Source: Tyto alba
Taxonomy: Eukaryota; Chordata; Aves; Strigiformes; Tytonidae
Length of the DNA stretch: 64,000 bases
Assembly (NCBI RefSeq): GCF_018691265.1
Contig: NW_024881282.1
Location: forward strand, 49,483,122-49,547,121
Reading direction: 5' to 3'
The notes beneath the pieces are model-generated. The model was not told the origin of the DNA. It ran no database searches and saw nothing but the letters and a program-made list of their open reading frames with translations. Shown here piece after piece: positions 24,453 to 36,233 of this stretch (positions are counted from its first letter, which is position 1; every line of letters begins with the position of its first letter). A program made the translations under genes and the position numbers.

Positions 24453-25634
24453 CTTTCAATTATTTCAACTATCCCGTATTATTCCTCTGATGTTTTTTAC
24501 CAGTACATAGCTCATAATTCATAGCCTCCTGGTATGCTCTTTCTGACCTGAACCTACTGTGGTTTCATCATGGTATTCCTTCACACATTAATTGTTATCA
24601 CTAGATTTTCAGCCATAAATGTAAAAATTAGTCAAATGAGTTATAGTTCAGCTGGCAGTTAGTTTGTATCTCCCCTGTTCTGTAAATACTTTTTCCCTCC
24701 CATTTCCAGAAGTGTCGTTTACTCTCTGTAGACAGTTAATTTTGGTTTTGAGAAGCAATTTTACATCGACACCCTGTCGTGAATGTCTGCTTTCTACCGC
24801 TTAAACCAGCTTTTCCAGTGATTCTGTTAGAGATCCTTTGTTAGATATACTTCAAGGTTAAAAAATTACTAGCTTTCTTTAAAAAGTCATAAGGGGTAGT
24901 ATCCATAATACTAGCTATTTTGTAAATAAGCTGGGTACCAACTTAAAAAGGTAAGATTGAGCCTTCTGCTCATATGGCCTCAAACCTATTCTGCATTGGT
25001 TTAAATTTCACTGTGGGAGATTCATATAATTAGCTCATTTGTCTTGTCTCTTAATTTCACTTAGCAACACATGGTTATTGAGTAAATGACTTTCTGGAGG
25101 GGTTTTCTTTATTGTAAATACTAACTTCTGATGGTATAGCTCACTGTAGCTCTGGTGGCAGATTTTCCCTGCAATACTGTCTACTGTCATTTTCCTCACT
25201 CTGGTATAGCTTCTAACATTTTTTTCCTCCTTACTAGCTCAAGATTGTCTCCAAGTAGACTGTTTTAGCTACCTGGTACAAATGATGAAGATAAATAATT
25301 GCATAAAAGTCAGACATAAATTGCAAATACACAGTTGTGTTTCAGTTCACATCCTTGGTACAATGACTTCTGTTTATTACTCTTTCTCTTGTAAATTCTA
25401 TCAGACCATGTGCCAGTCATGACTCATCTACAGTATTTCCTTTCTTTGAATTTTTTCCTGACTTCAGGAATATCTCTGGAAGAAATCCCTCCACAATACT
25501 GAAATTTTTACTCCACTACTTCAGTTCTGCCACCTTCTAGACTAAATGTTTCAGCACTTCCAGTTTATTTGACTCACATCCTCTTTGTATCACACCAATA
25601 ATATGTCATAATTTTCAAGGCTGTCTTACATTTT
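24453..25634. other. Unique sequence, no gene seen
   Basis: No recognised coding, RNA or mobile-element signal. Confidence 0.4.
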
Positions 25635-25880
25635 TCTTACTCTTACTGTCCCACTTTGTTAGGTGGTGTTGTTGTTTTCAGTGTTTGAATTAAAGTGATG
25701 TTCTTTTTTTCTTCCCGGAAGGAGTCTGTCTTTTACCTATGACTGTAATGTGTGAGTCATCCATCCTTATCTTGATTCCTGAGCCTTTTACTTTATTTTC
25801 TCCTTCCCATTCCTGAGGGGAAAGGGGTAAGTGAGCAGCAGTGTGGTGCTCAGTTGACCTCTGGGTTCATACCAGGACTG
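25635..25880 (+). mobile_element. 3' fragment of an LTR related to the 8793 element
   Basis: The stretch follows the last third of the 8793-9607 LTR block by block. It has 'TTACTGTCCCACTTTGTT', an AATTAAAG region, 'AGTCTGTCTTTTACC', 'GAGTCATC', 'CTTGATTCCTGAGCCTTTTA' and a terminal GTGAGCAGCAGTGTGGTGCT block. The 5' two thirds are missing, and the end has decayed to CATACCAGGACT in place of AACCACAACA. No duplication can be tested because the 5' end is lost. It is an old truncated LTR remnant with no coding capacity. Confidence 0.75.
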
Positions 25881-26427
25881 AGTTACAGTAGCAACACATG
25901 AAGAATTAACAATTGTGATAAAGCCACTATAGATAAGATTAGCTCACCTAGCTTTAGGTATGTAAAAGTCAATTGTTGAGGGTGCCCATGTAGCAAATAG
26001 AAGGAGAGCTACTTCCTGAGGATGATTCATTCTGTCAGTCTTGGATATGCAGAGGAAATCAACCTGTGGGTACTTAACTTTCTGTTAGAAGTAGCCTAAA
26101 TAATTACAGTATTTAGCCCAAAGACTTACATATTAGAGTTCTTGATGAGATGAATCTTTATAGGATATCAGCAAGAGACACCATGAAAGCAAATTGAAAT
26201 ATATATGCAAGACAAAAATGGGATTCCAAAAAGCCTTTTGCTGAGAAACAGATTTGATGAGAGATGAAACCTTTCAAGAAATACTTCCTGACTTCTCACT
26301 TTTAGTTTCTCTTGATGACAGGAATTCTTTTTTCCTAAGGGGATGTTTAGAAGGTTAAAGGACAGGATTACAGTCAGAATTTGAAGATAAATGAATAATA
26401 CCTATAAATCTGCCAGATTGGAATTGT
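25881..26427. other. Unique sequence
   Basis: No feature is recognised between the LTR fragment and the G-rich tract. Confidence 0.4.
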
Positions 26428-26484
26428 GGGGGGGAGGGGTGCGTGGGGAGGCGGTAGTGGGGTAAGGGTGAGGGGTGGGGATGG
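26428..26484 (+). other. G-rich tract with strong quadruplex potential
   Basis: The plus strand carries a run of seven G, A, four G, and after a gap the order GGGG-TAA-GGG-TGA-GGGG-T-GGGG (26459-26480). The second part satisfies the usual four-run, short-loop G-quadruplex pattern on its own. The region is AT-rich around it and no promoter or exon is evident nearby. Confidence 0.75.
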
Positions 26485-29126
26485 ACAGGGCCAAGAAAAC
26501 AGCTCTAACAAATTACTATTTACAGGTAAGAAAAGAGAATGAGTGACACAGTGAACTGGTGGATAATTTCTTCCTTGTCCCTGCTTCAATAGAAGACTTG
26601 GAGCTCTTCTCTCCATTTCTGAAAAGGCTGCAGTCCAGTCATTAGTAAGTGAATTCAAAAGACTTGATCCCTCACAAGTTATGAAATTAATGTCGCTTTT
26701 CAGTAACATTGGCAAAGAACAATGCATGGTAACTACAGGTTTTTTCTTCAAAACCCAGTTTTTCTGGATGAAGATGCCCTGAGATCTATACAAGCTCTGA
26801 AATTAGTCACATTAACATCTAGTGCCTTTTGAGACCAGTTTAGTACTCCTAGGCTATCTGATACGGCTAACACCACTCCTCTAAAAGGGTGCAGATTCTG
26901 TAAATCTTGTATTGAACCTTACGGCTGCAGACAGACATTCTGTATACCCAAAGGTGTTTCAGATGCCACTGACTGCATATGTGTGCACAACTTGAATCAC
27001 CCCTTCCAGGTCACATAGATTTAGGTGTTTAGCGTAAATTCCCTTTGCAGGCAATGGACAGACCTCCAAAAGGGGGAATGCATCTTATTTTAACAATGAT
27101 ACCTAAGATTAATGGCTCTCTAGTGGTGCCTCCCTCTCTTACTGACTACAAAGGAAGCCTAGACCACTATTTTGAATAGACACTTCAGTGACACAAAGTT
27201 ATAGTTAAGATTAATATGACTGATGCAGAATTAGTTGACTGTGGAATATATATTATGGACTTGGAATCCACAAAGCTCTTAAATGTTTGAATTACATTTC
27301 TGAAACTGACAACTAATGTTTGCATGTGTTTTCACTTCTGGGAAAAATATAGAATTGCTTTCTTTCTTGAAAATTAGGCAGTTTTCAATGATGAACTGGG
27401 AAAAAACCAAACAAACAAACAAAAAAGATATGTCTATTTTCACAACAATATATATTGCCAAAGCCAGTGTTGTAACCAGTCCTTTTATAAATTCTGAAGC
27501 CAGTCTTATGGAGCCACCCAAAAAAGTGGTAATCATTCATTTCTTTATGATGTTTATTGTTTAAGTGAAAGAGTGTTGTATTCAGTATATTTTAGGCTAA
27601 CTTGAGACACATAATAAATATAAGCTGTTTAGTGAGTTCATTGTAAGCGCCATTTTAGGAAGGCTTTCTAAATGATAAAAGAATTGCTACAACTTTAGTT
27701 TAGCATCCTACCATGTCATAAATGTAAAATAAATCTTTCAATTTGTCTATCAGTCTCAGAAACTGCCACTCTTACTATGTTAATGAAATCCCTATTACAA
27801 TGAAGAACTATAGTTAAGTGAAAGGAAAGGTGGGACTATTTCATTAAAGGGGTTTTTCTAATACTTCATTCAAAGTAGAGTACAAAAATTTAACTTACCA
27901 ATTTTACTTGTGTCAAGAATCATTTTAACTAGACACAAAATTGCTGAAATTCCAGGAATCATAGCTTTAAGAAAAGAAAACCCTACATAATGGAATGTTG
28001 GAAGTTAGTTAGAAGGTGTTTGTAGGTGAACACAAGTGACAAGACAACAATTTATGAGGTTGCTCCAGTGTATAAACTCAAGTAGAAATGGAAAGGAAAA
28101 GCAAATCTGCGAGTTGTTTGAACTATTACATGGCATCTACATTAACCTCTGAAATGTGTAACATAAGCTCTCTTTACTGTCAGTGGAAAGAAATAGACCC
28201 TAAAAGGATGTGAGTCACCTTACTTATTTTAGATGTCTGCCTTAAGATAAGGTGAATTGTTACTTAGGAGAATCTATTTCTCCCCAATGACTGTAAAGGA
28301 AGATAAGAACTACTTTAGGTGTAGACCTTTAAAAACACCTTCCCAACAGGAAGGCAACTAGCCAAAATTATCCATGAAATAGCAGTCTTGACTTCATTTC
28401 TCAAATTTCCCTTTTTTGAAGGAACAAAAGGCATACAATAAGAAAAAGTTCTTAACAAAGATTGCTACCTAATATTTTTTTGTTTATATTACTGAGAATA
28501 CAGAGATGGCAATGAAGTGATTTCACTTAGATTATGAAAGTCAGTGGATTTTTGAAAGATTAACTTGTTTTTTAAAAATCCTGCTACGATTTATATTAAA
28601 TATTAATGACGTTATATCAAGATTAAAGGTATGATAAAGGAAAAAGTAGTATTAAAGATGATACACCACCAGTGATTTGACTTGAATTTTAATTAGTATT
28701 TTCAGAAAACAAGGATATAAAATGCAATAAAAAATCTTATACATGAAACACAAAGATTTTCAAATTGACTGGTATTTTTTTTTTAGTTTTTACAAATCTG
28801 TAAAGTGGCTAATAGCAAAGAATTAAGTGTTCATTTTAAAGATTTATTAATATATGAACTTAATGTTTTAGTTAGGACCTCGTGCCTTCCCTGAATGTGG
28901 AGTGTAAGCAGAAACAAAGTCTTCGTTTGCAATACATATAGAGTAACATGTTGATGTTATTAAATATATCAAAGTTAATGACAATCAAGTTAGAAAAGTA
29001 GAAAGAAAAAAAGTTCCATTAAACTATTTTCCATCAGTAGATATATTTCCATCCAGACTGAATTTCAATATTTAAAGAAAATGATAAAAATCTTAAATTA
29101 ATCCTGCTCATACTCTTCACAGTGTA
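26485..29126. other. Unique AT-rich sequence, no gene seen
   Basis: No gene or mobile element is recognised. A small AACAAACAAACAAAAA patch lies near 27405-27425. Confidence 0.4.
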
Positions 29127-29158
29127 GGGCTGGGAGAGGGAGGGGTACTGGGTGGGGG
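29127..29158 (+). other. G-rich tract with quadruplex potential
   Basis: The order is GGG-CT-GGG-AGA-GGG-A-GGGG-TACT-GGG-T-GGGGG, which gives six G-runs with short loops. A T-rich stretch follows directly. It lies about 240 bp upstream of CR1 copy B and is unrelated to it in sequence. Confidence 0.75.
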
Positions 29159-29393
29159 TTTTTTCATTTTTTTTTTAACCCAGCATCCATAGCCAGGCTT
29201 GCTGATGTAGTATGCCTGTAAGTGACTGTGGAGCAACCAAACATACAGCAGATTTGAGGTCTTTGTCTTGTCCTATCAAGTGGCATGCTTGGCTACCTGC
29301 AGCTGACATCTTTGTTCCCTCATGTTGGTGGATAAGTGAGCAAAACACTGTGTGCTTTTGTAGTATTTGGTTTGAATATTCTCTTCAGACAGA

Positions 29394-30445
29394 ACCCAGT
29401 TCACTTTGATTGTAGTAAGGCTTTTGATACTGTCCCTCACAGCATCCTTCTGGACAAGTGGTAAAGCTATGAGATGAGCAGGTTCACGATGCACTGGGTG
29501 AAGGGCAGGGCTCAAAAGGATGTAGCTAATAGGGCTACATCTGGCTGGCAACCAGTCACCAGCAGTGTTCTTTGGGGTTCAATCCTAGGCCCTGTTCTGT
29601 TCAGTATTTTTATCAGTGACCTAGATGCATGAATTGAATTCACTATTAGCAAATTTACTGATGATATCCAACTGGGAGGTGTTGTTGAAATAAGAGGTCT
29701 TGCAGAGGGATTGAGATAGATTGAAGCATTGGGCAATCATCAATGACATGAAATTTAACAAATCCAAATGTCATATTCTGCACCTAGGATAGAGTAATGC
29801 CAGGCATAAGTATCAACTGGGGGAGAGGTGGTTGAAGAGATGCCCTGAAGAAATGGATCTGAGGGTGCTGGTTGGCAGCAGGGTCAACATGAGCCAGCAA
29901 TGAGCCCTGGCAGCCAAGAGGGCAAACCACAGCCTGGGGTGCATCAAACACAGCATGACCAGCTGGGCAAAAGATGTGATTATCCCACTGTACTCAGCTT
30001 TGGTGCAGCCTCACCTTGAGCACTGTGTGCAGTTCTGGGCCCCACAATTTAACAAGGATGTGCAGGTCCTTGAATGAGTCCAGAGGGGGGTAACCAATCT
30101 AGCAAAACGGGTGGAAGGGATGTCCTGTGAGGAGTGGCTAAAGGACTATTGGTTTGTCTAGTTTGGAAATATAAGTAGGCTGAGGGGTGACCTCCTTGTT
30201 CTCTCCAGCTTCATGAGGAGGGAAAGCAAAGATGGAAGTGCTGATCTCTTCTCTCTGGTATCTGTGAGAATGGTTCAAAGTTGTGTCAGGGGAGATTTAG
30301 ACTGTATATTGGCAAGCATTTCTTTACTAAGATGATGGACAAACACTGGAACAGGCTTCCAGGAGAGGTGGTTGATGCCCCAAGACTGTCAGTGTTTAAG
30401 AGGCATTTGGACATTTTTCATGCATTCACTACTAGTGTTGCTTGT
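29394..30445 (+). mobile_element. CR1 LINE copy B, truncated at both ends
   Basis: The similarity to CR1 ORF2 starts abruptly inside the RT domain at its motif A (TTTGATTGTAGTAAGGC, 29405-29421). It runs through the RT core, thumb and C-terminal segment (GRFRLYIGKHFFTKMM near 30285-30330). The terminal ATTCTATG-type repeat is absent, so the 3' end has been lost or decayed. The phrases FISDLD and HWNRLPGEVV group it with copy D rather than with A and C. The overall decay is high. Confidence 0.92.
29405..30440 (+). pseudogene. CR1 ORF2 reverse transcriptase remnant (copy B)
   Basis: Motif A reads FDCSKAFDTVPHSILLDK (29405-29458) and is then broken by a stop. The following core block reads [18 protein letters not shown] (about 29575-29630), again ending in a stop. 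The catalytic box at 29654-29665 reads FTDD, so both Asp are kept but the usual Ala is Thr. From about 29700 on, all frames have multiple stops and frameshifts until the last piece, CQGRFRLYIGKHFFTKMM followed by DKHWNRLPGEVVDAPR (30284-30390). The protein is dead. Confidence 0.9.
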
Positions 30446-30580
30446 TGTAGAATTGAGAAATAGACAACTGGGAAATTCTGCACTAAGAGAAGAAAAGGAA
30501 ATCCCCCGTAGAGGGTGCTATGGAAGACAAGGCTCATGATTCCTTCAGAGATTTCTTTAAAATAGTGGTTATATGAAAGG
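30446..30580. other. Spacer between CR1 copy B and a poly-A run
   Basis: About 135 bp with no recognised feature. Confidence 0.4.
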
Positions 30581-30604
30581 AAAAAAAAAAAAAAAAAAAA
30601 AAAA
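30581..30604 (+). repeat. Poly-A run (24 nt)
   Basis: The longest clean A run in the left half. CR1 elements do not end in poly-A, so it is not the tail of copy B; no other source element is recognised. Confidence 0.9.
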
Positions 30605-33600
30605 GTCCAAATAAACTAAGTGCTTTTTGCTGGATTTACTTAGTAGGAAGGAAGAAAGAAAGAGGGTTGGAGGAAAGAGATGGTAACAAACAAAGAGACA
30701 GAGAGTGTACATAGTAAAGATACTGAAGAGAATTGTGTTAGAAGCATTTAGAAAACAGAAGAAAAATCTCTATAGTAAGCCAAGAAAGTTAACAGTTTTA
30801 CAATAGTTCTTGGAGGATCATCTTGTTTACACCTTTGAAAGAATCCTCATTTTATTCCCAACTGGCTAAGTGGTGAATTGCTTCAATAACATTTTTATGG
30901 TCCAAGATTAAAATAGCATTATTAATTATTTTTTAAGATATCACAGATCTATGGCAGCACTTAATTACACTGCAACAAGAAATAAACATATTATTTCTTC
31001 TCTTCTGAAGACTACTAGGATGACTTTATACCTCAATTAACTCCTAGCAATTTTAAGAAGTCTCTTCTTGTTCAATTGGAATTAATAGACAAGTCTATGG
31101 GAATGCCTATGAGATTTAATATTTCTAACATTAAAATAAGCCAGAGTAATATTCAGAAAAGTACAGAGAAGTATGTTGCATGATAAGTCGCTCATCATCT
31201 AGAAAAAATAAAAAAGCAGGGCAGGTATTAAATAAGATGCAGGCTAAAGATCATTATTTTTGTTAAATCAAGCTTTAATCAGTTTTATAATTGTTTTTGG
31301 ATACTAACCATATGGGTCAGCAGGAGACATAAAAATGGATTAGAGGTAATTCATTCTGCTGAATTGAGAATGTAGTGTGTTGTGGTTTTGTATTAACATT
31401 AAGCAAGGAGTAGGAAATTAAATGTCATTAAGATTAATGTTGAATTATGACATGTTAAAGCTTTGATGTAGATCTGCAAAAGGATCATGGACATTTAAAT
31501 AACACCCATAAACCTAGCACCCATTTAAAAATAAATTTATGTCCAATTTCTCAACTAATTTCTAAGAAACTTATTTTCACTCCATTTGCCTAAAGGATCC
31601 AAAGACGGATCAGGGCAAAAGGGAACTGAATCTGTTCTGTCACTGAAGAATTGGTCCTAACCTGATTAGTTTCCTCTTCTTCTAGATTTGCTTAGGAAGA
31701 AAAAAGACTAGCTTAATTTGAGGGTAAAAAGCAGAGGGCACAAAAATCTACCTTTGGGGAAGAGATTCAAGGCACGTATCCCAAGTGAAGTGACTCCATA
31801 GCCAGTAGCACTGAGAAACATAGAGTTGTGAGTTTTAAGATGTGTACTGTCACCACATTTTTCAGTTGGCAGATGTAGGGGGATGATCATTCAGCATGTT
31901 GTGGGATTACTTTTTTTTTCAAATGTATCCAACACTGAGATACTTAATCTTTTTCATGTATTAGATGGGGAGCCTGGGTACCATTTTCAAGCACACAGAC
32001 TCCATTTTTAAAAATCAAACTCTGGAATGATGAAGCTTTCAGTATTGATTTAGTACCAATAGAAAATCACAAGTTTTTCCTTAGTAATGAGTAAAAAAAT
32101 GTTTACTAAGAACATTGAATGCATGTATTTTGTCAGAAGACATGAAGGGATCTTATAATATCATTTAGACACAAAGCAAGAAGAAGAAGAAGATGATGAC
32201 AACAACAGCAGCTTCAATAGAATTGAACAGTATTGACCATGAAAGATTGCTGGATGGTTCTGTACAGCTGAATACAAAATAAACCTTACTTTTCAGGAAG
32301 GAACATGTCCTTAAATAAGATGAATAATAAAAGCTGTGGTTCTGCATTTGGAAATATTTTAGGCAGAATCAATATTTTGTAAGATCTCTGTTTTAAAATG
32401 TAATATGTTGGATATGTTTCACAACATGTAACATAAGCTAGTGCCAGTGTATCAGACTCCTGAATTACAGATTAAAAAATCAATTAATGAAGATGAAAGC
32501 AAATACTGTATATAACATAGAGGTGTTTTTCAGTGATTTACATTAACTGTGTTTATCTAACTGAATGATAGTCATACTAGTTCAGTTCTTTAAGCCATTG
32601 GACACAATGAAGGAAACTGTAAATTTTGAGAGGCAAGGGAACATTATCAGCCAGACAGAAAAGCTGTTTGTATGTTTCCAAGTACAGAAATTATACCTGT
32701 CCTACACAGAAATGAAGAATATGCTCTGAATATGTGCTACATAAAGGGATATCTCAAACCTCAAGAAATCAGCAGTTTCAGTGTAAAGGTGATAACCTTT
32801 CATATGTAAGTGACCTCATCCCAAAAATTTTCAGATGTGTAAATCTCATTAAAACATCCCAGTAATTATTACTGATCTGAGTAAATGTTACATAACTGAT
32901 TTCTGATATAAGGGCTTTTTTCTAAAACCCAGTGAAGCCTGTTTCTTGACATCAACAGACACTGAGTGAGGTCATTAATGAGTACTTCTCACTTAACAGC
33001 GTTGTCTAAAAATAGATAGGGAATAGATTTTAACATTAAGAATATATAGCATATACGGTATAGGACTATCTCTTTGGTTTATACTCTAACTGTCCTGATG
33101 TTTCACAGTAGCTGTCAATGAAGTACAAGAATAGAGGTGATTAAACAGTAATGTCTTTGATATACTACTGCAAAGAAAATTTCATTATTATGATTCACTG
33201 TTATCTATTTCCCAGATAAAGGATGACTAACATAAGCAGGAAACATCATTACAGTTTCTAAATATTAATAGTCTACTGCAAACAAGTTTAATAAAGGCAC
33301 ACTTATGTAGAAAGTGACCAAAGTAATCAAAAGCAAATATTATGACTGCAACTTTATCAGCTTCTCCTACAATTCTTGCTATTTTTGAAGTATGCCTGCA
33401 CTTCACTTTAATATAGCAGCCACTTATACCCAGGAATAATTTCTGTATGAATTGTCCAATGGGAAAATAAAGCTATGATTATAATGCATAAAGATATCCA
33501 TCGAACACTTTATAGTGACAAGACGTATTCACTATATTACAGACAAGCCTAAATGCCTTGCACCATATATTTCTAACAGTACAGTATCTTACATATGCTT

Positions 33601-34623
33601 ACACACATAAATATACTTCCCTAATTGAAATAAGTTTGTGTCATACTGATAAAATCCAAGTAAAGATGAACATATATTTAGCCTGTGGGTCTCTAAATTG
33701 TTCTGTCTACTAAGTAGGCAGGACATAACTTTGCTCTATTTGTAAGACAAAGCATGTAAATTTGGCAGGTTTGCACATTTTGCATCTCTCAATGTTTCTG
33801 AATAAGTTTAAAGTCTAACAAATGTTTAGAAATTATTTTTTTCTGGGACTGCAATTTAAATAGGAAGAGATTTTTTTTAATACACCTACCAACTTTTATA
33901 TAAAAGCCTTTTCCAAGTTGGGAACATCATTACTGATATAATCATCATAGATATTTTATAATAAGCAGAACATTTCATAACATGAAAAAGAGGTGCATTC
34001 AAAACTGTGGTGAAAAATTACAAAAGCAATGCAACCAAAAAACACTGTAAACATACCTTAACAGTCAAACTAGAGCTAAAGAAATGTGAAGAAAAATAAT
34101 TCAGAACATTACTCTAAGATGTGATAAAAGGACCTAAAAGGTGTGGTGAATGATATAGTTGTGTATAGAGACAGGTAATGTATGACATCCATGCAGGACT
34201 GAGGTAGATGAGGAAAACTGCTAGATGGTACTAGAATAACAGACAAATGTATCAATTTATTTTTATGTGGCTTAGAAAGCAAACATAAGCAGCAAACATG
34301 AAAGAATCACAGAGGGTTTGTGTAGTATCAAGAGTTATAATATTTTTCTAAAGACATTCATTATATTTATAATTTCCTTGGAAAATTGTGTTTCGGTGAC
34401 TGTCTCACTGCAAAATGAGAACCTCAATACAGTTCAGAGACTCTCAGGGATCTCACTAACCAGGAGGAAATCTTGTCTTTCTCTCTGCACAAATGCCAGG
34501 CTGAATGTCTGTAAAAGATATTTCCCATCATGTGAAAATTATTCTCTCTAAAGAGGGAAGAGTTTCTTTCTAATTTCCAAGACTTGCTACCTAATGTTCA
34601 ACTTGGTGAACTTTTTATATTGT
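30605..34623. other. Unique AT-rich sequence, no gene seen
   Basis: It contains a purine-rich GGAAGGAAGAAAGAAAGAGG patch (about 30646-30665) and a short degenerate trinucleotide series at 32179-32211. No coding or RNA gene is recognised. Confidence 0.4.
32179..32211 (+). repeat. Degenerate trinucleotide series (GAA, GAT, AAC, AGC)
   Basis: Consecutive triplets read GAA four times, GAT twice, GAC, AAC twice, AGC twice. Neighbouring units differ by one or two substitutions. It looks like a short decayed triplet repeat; it is not shown to be coding. Confidence 0.6.
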
Positions 34624-34682
34624 ATCCCTCTCTTTTTTTCTTTTTTTTCTTTCTTTTTTTTTTTTTTTTTTTTTTTTTTCCC
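34624..34682 (+). repeat. Polypyrimidine tract with 26-nt T run
   Basis: T runs interrupted by single C bases lead into an uninterrupted 26-nt T run at 34654-34679, then CCC. No retroposon is recognised on the reverse strand. Confidence 0.9.
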
Positions 34683-36170
34683 ATAAGGAAAGCCTCAGAT
34701 CACAATAAATAAACTTTTAACAATTGTTCTAGCTAGATTTTTTGCCCTGGAAAGTTTCCACTGACTGAAAGTAATAATCATAACATCATTAAAACCTGGA
34801 GTGATTCTGAATAATCTGTTCTAGTCATGCCCGAGCAGGAGAAAGCAAGTCTACACTCTACGTGAGAATTTTATCCAATTGTGCATAGTCATATACAGAC
34901 AGGTTATAAATAATGTGTAAGGTCCACTCAATTCCCAGAGAGCTAACTCTTTTCCTCATTTGCACGAGTAAAAATCAGAGAAGACCCAGTCTTCTGCCAC
35001 CATAGATGAAAGCCATCCAGGTCAGTCAAACCCTTTTTGCAAAGAGATTAATAAAGCAACAGTAGTTGGAATAGCAACACTCATCTCTGATATTTCTTCA
35101 CCTTTTTGGTACCATTTGGAGACATATAGTTTCCTCAGAAATACAAAGTGTTTTAGTGCCCAGTTTATACTTAAAACATTCTACTCTTTTATGAACAAAG
35201 GGGGACAAGATGTATGCACCAGGTAACTTCAGAAGGAAGATGTTCACTAAAAGTTATAGAATTCAATAAACAACACCGCATTTTGGAAACTTGTCTGCCT
35301 AACATTAGGTGGATAACCAAAATATGTCTTATGTGTAAGTAAAATATCTCTACATTTTTCCCCTTTGTTTTTGTTGTGGGAAAGAAGGTGGGTGGAGAAC
35401 AGTTGGAGCTCACAGAACATATGTTGTTTCTTGCTATGTAGTGCAGCAGGAAACATTAATTAAGAAAAGCAAAAAAATGTTAGCAGTATCATCTAAAGTT
35501 TTGCTGTTCAGCTTTTACATATTATATTATATTATCATGCTACACCAGGAAAAAAGTTTCAACATGTTCTATTCAGGCTGCTAGAAACCCTCTCCCACTT
35601 AGCCACTCAAAAGTCAATGTGGTCATCTTACCACCCTTGGGCTGAGCCTTCACCAAAGCTCTGACTTGGGCAATGAGACACTAGGAACTAAAGCAGCCAA
35701 ACAGCTTAAGTCATGGCACTTTCAGAAGCGCTTTGTAGAGTATGTTGACCACAAACTATGAGCTATACCAGTGTCTGCAGATCAGGTAGTTTCTGGCCTA
35801 CCTGTAAGACCAACAGTGGGGCTGGCAAGGAGGGAGCTCTGGAGCTGCTGTGGTCCAGTCCAGAGGGGCTGGTCCTTGCCTGAGGTCTTTGCCTCCCTTT
35901 TCTACATTGAGTTTACCTGAGCTGTTTCGGTGTGCTAACTGCTACAAAACTATCTGTGTCTCCTTTTGTTCTGTCATCTTAGATTCTTTCAGCACATAGT
36001 TGTAGTCTGGTTAAATGGAGGTGCTGGGAATGATGCCTGGTGGTGGACAGGAATGAGGGCAGTCCTCAACCAGACTGCTCTGACTGCCCCCAGAGGACTT
36101 CCTGGTTAAGCTTCAATCTGGTAACAGGCAGTTTAGCTGTAGCAGGGTTGGAGGATGTAGCTTTGCAAAT
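34683..36170. other. Unique sequence, GC rising toward the right
   Basis: The part from about 35560 to 36160 is visibly less AT-rich than its surroundings and may be an unrecognised old repeat. No gene is assigned. Confidence 0.35.
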
Positions 36171-36233
36171 GTTTGGGTTTGTTTTTTGTTTTTTGTTTTT
36201 TTTTTTGTTTTGTTTTTGTTTTTTTTTTTTTTC
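36171..36233 (+). repeat. T-rich (TTTTG)n-like tract
   Basis: Blocks of T separated by single G bases, ending in 14 or more T followed by CAG. It is a simple repeat; the T-run plus CAG also resembles a 3' splice site but no open exon follows. Confidence 0.85.
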
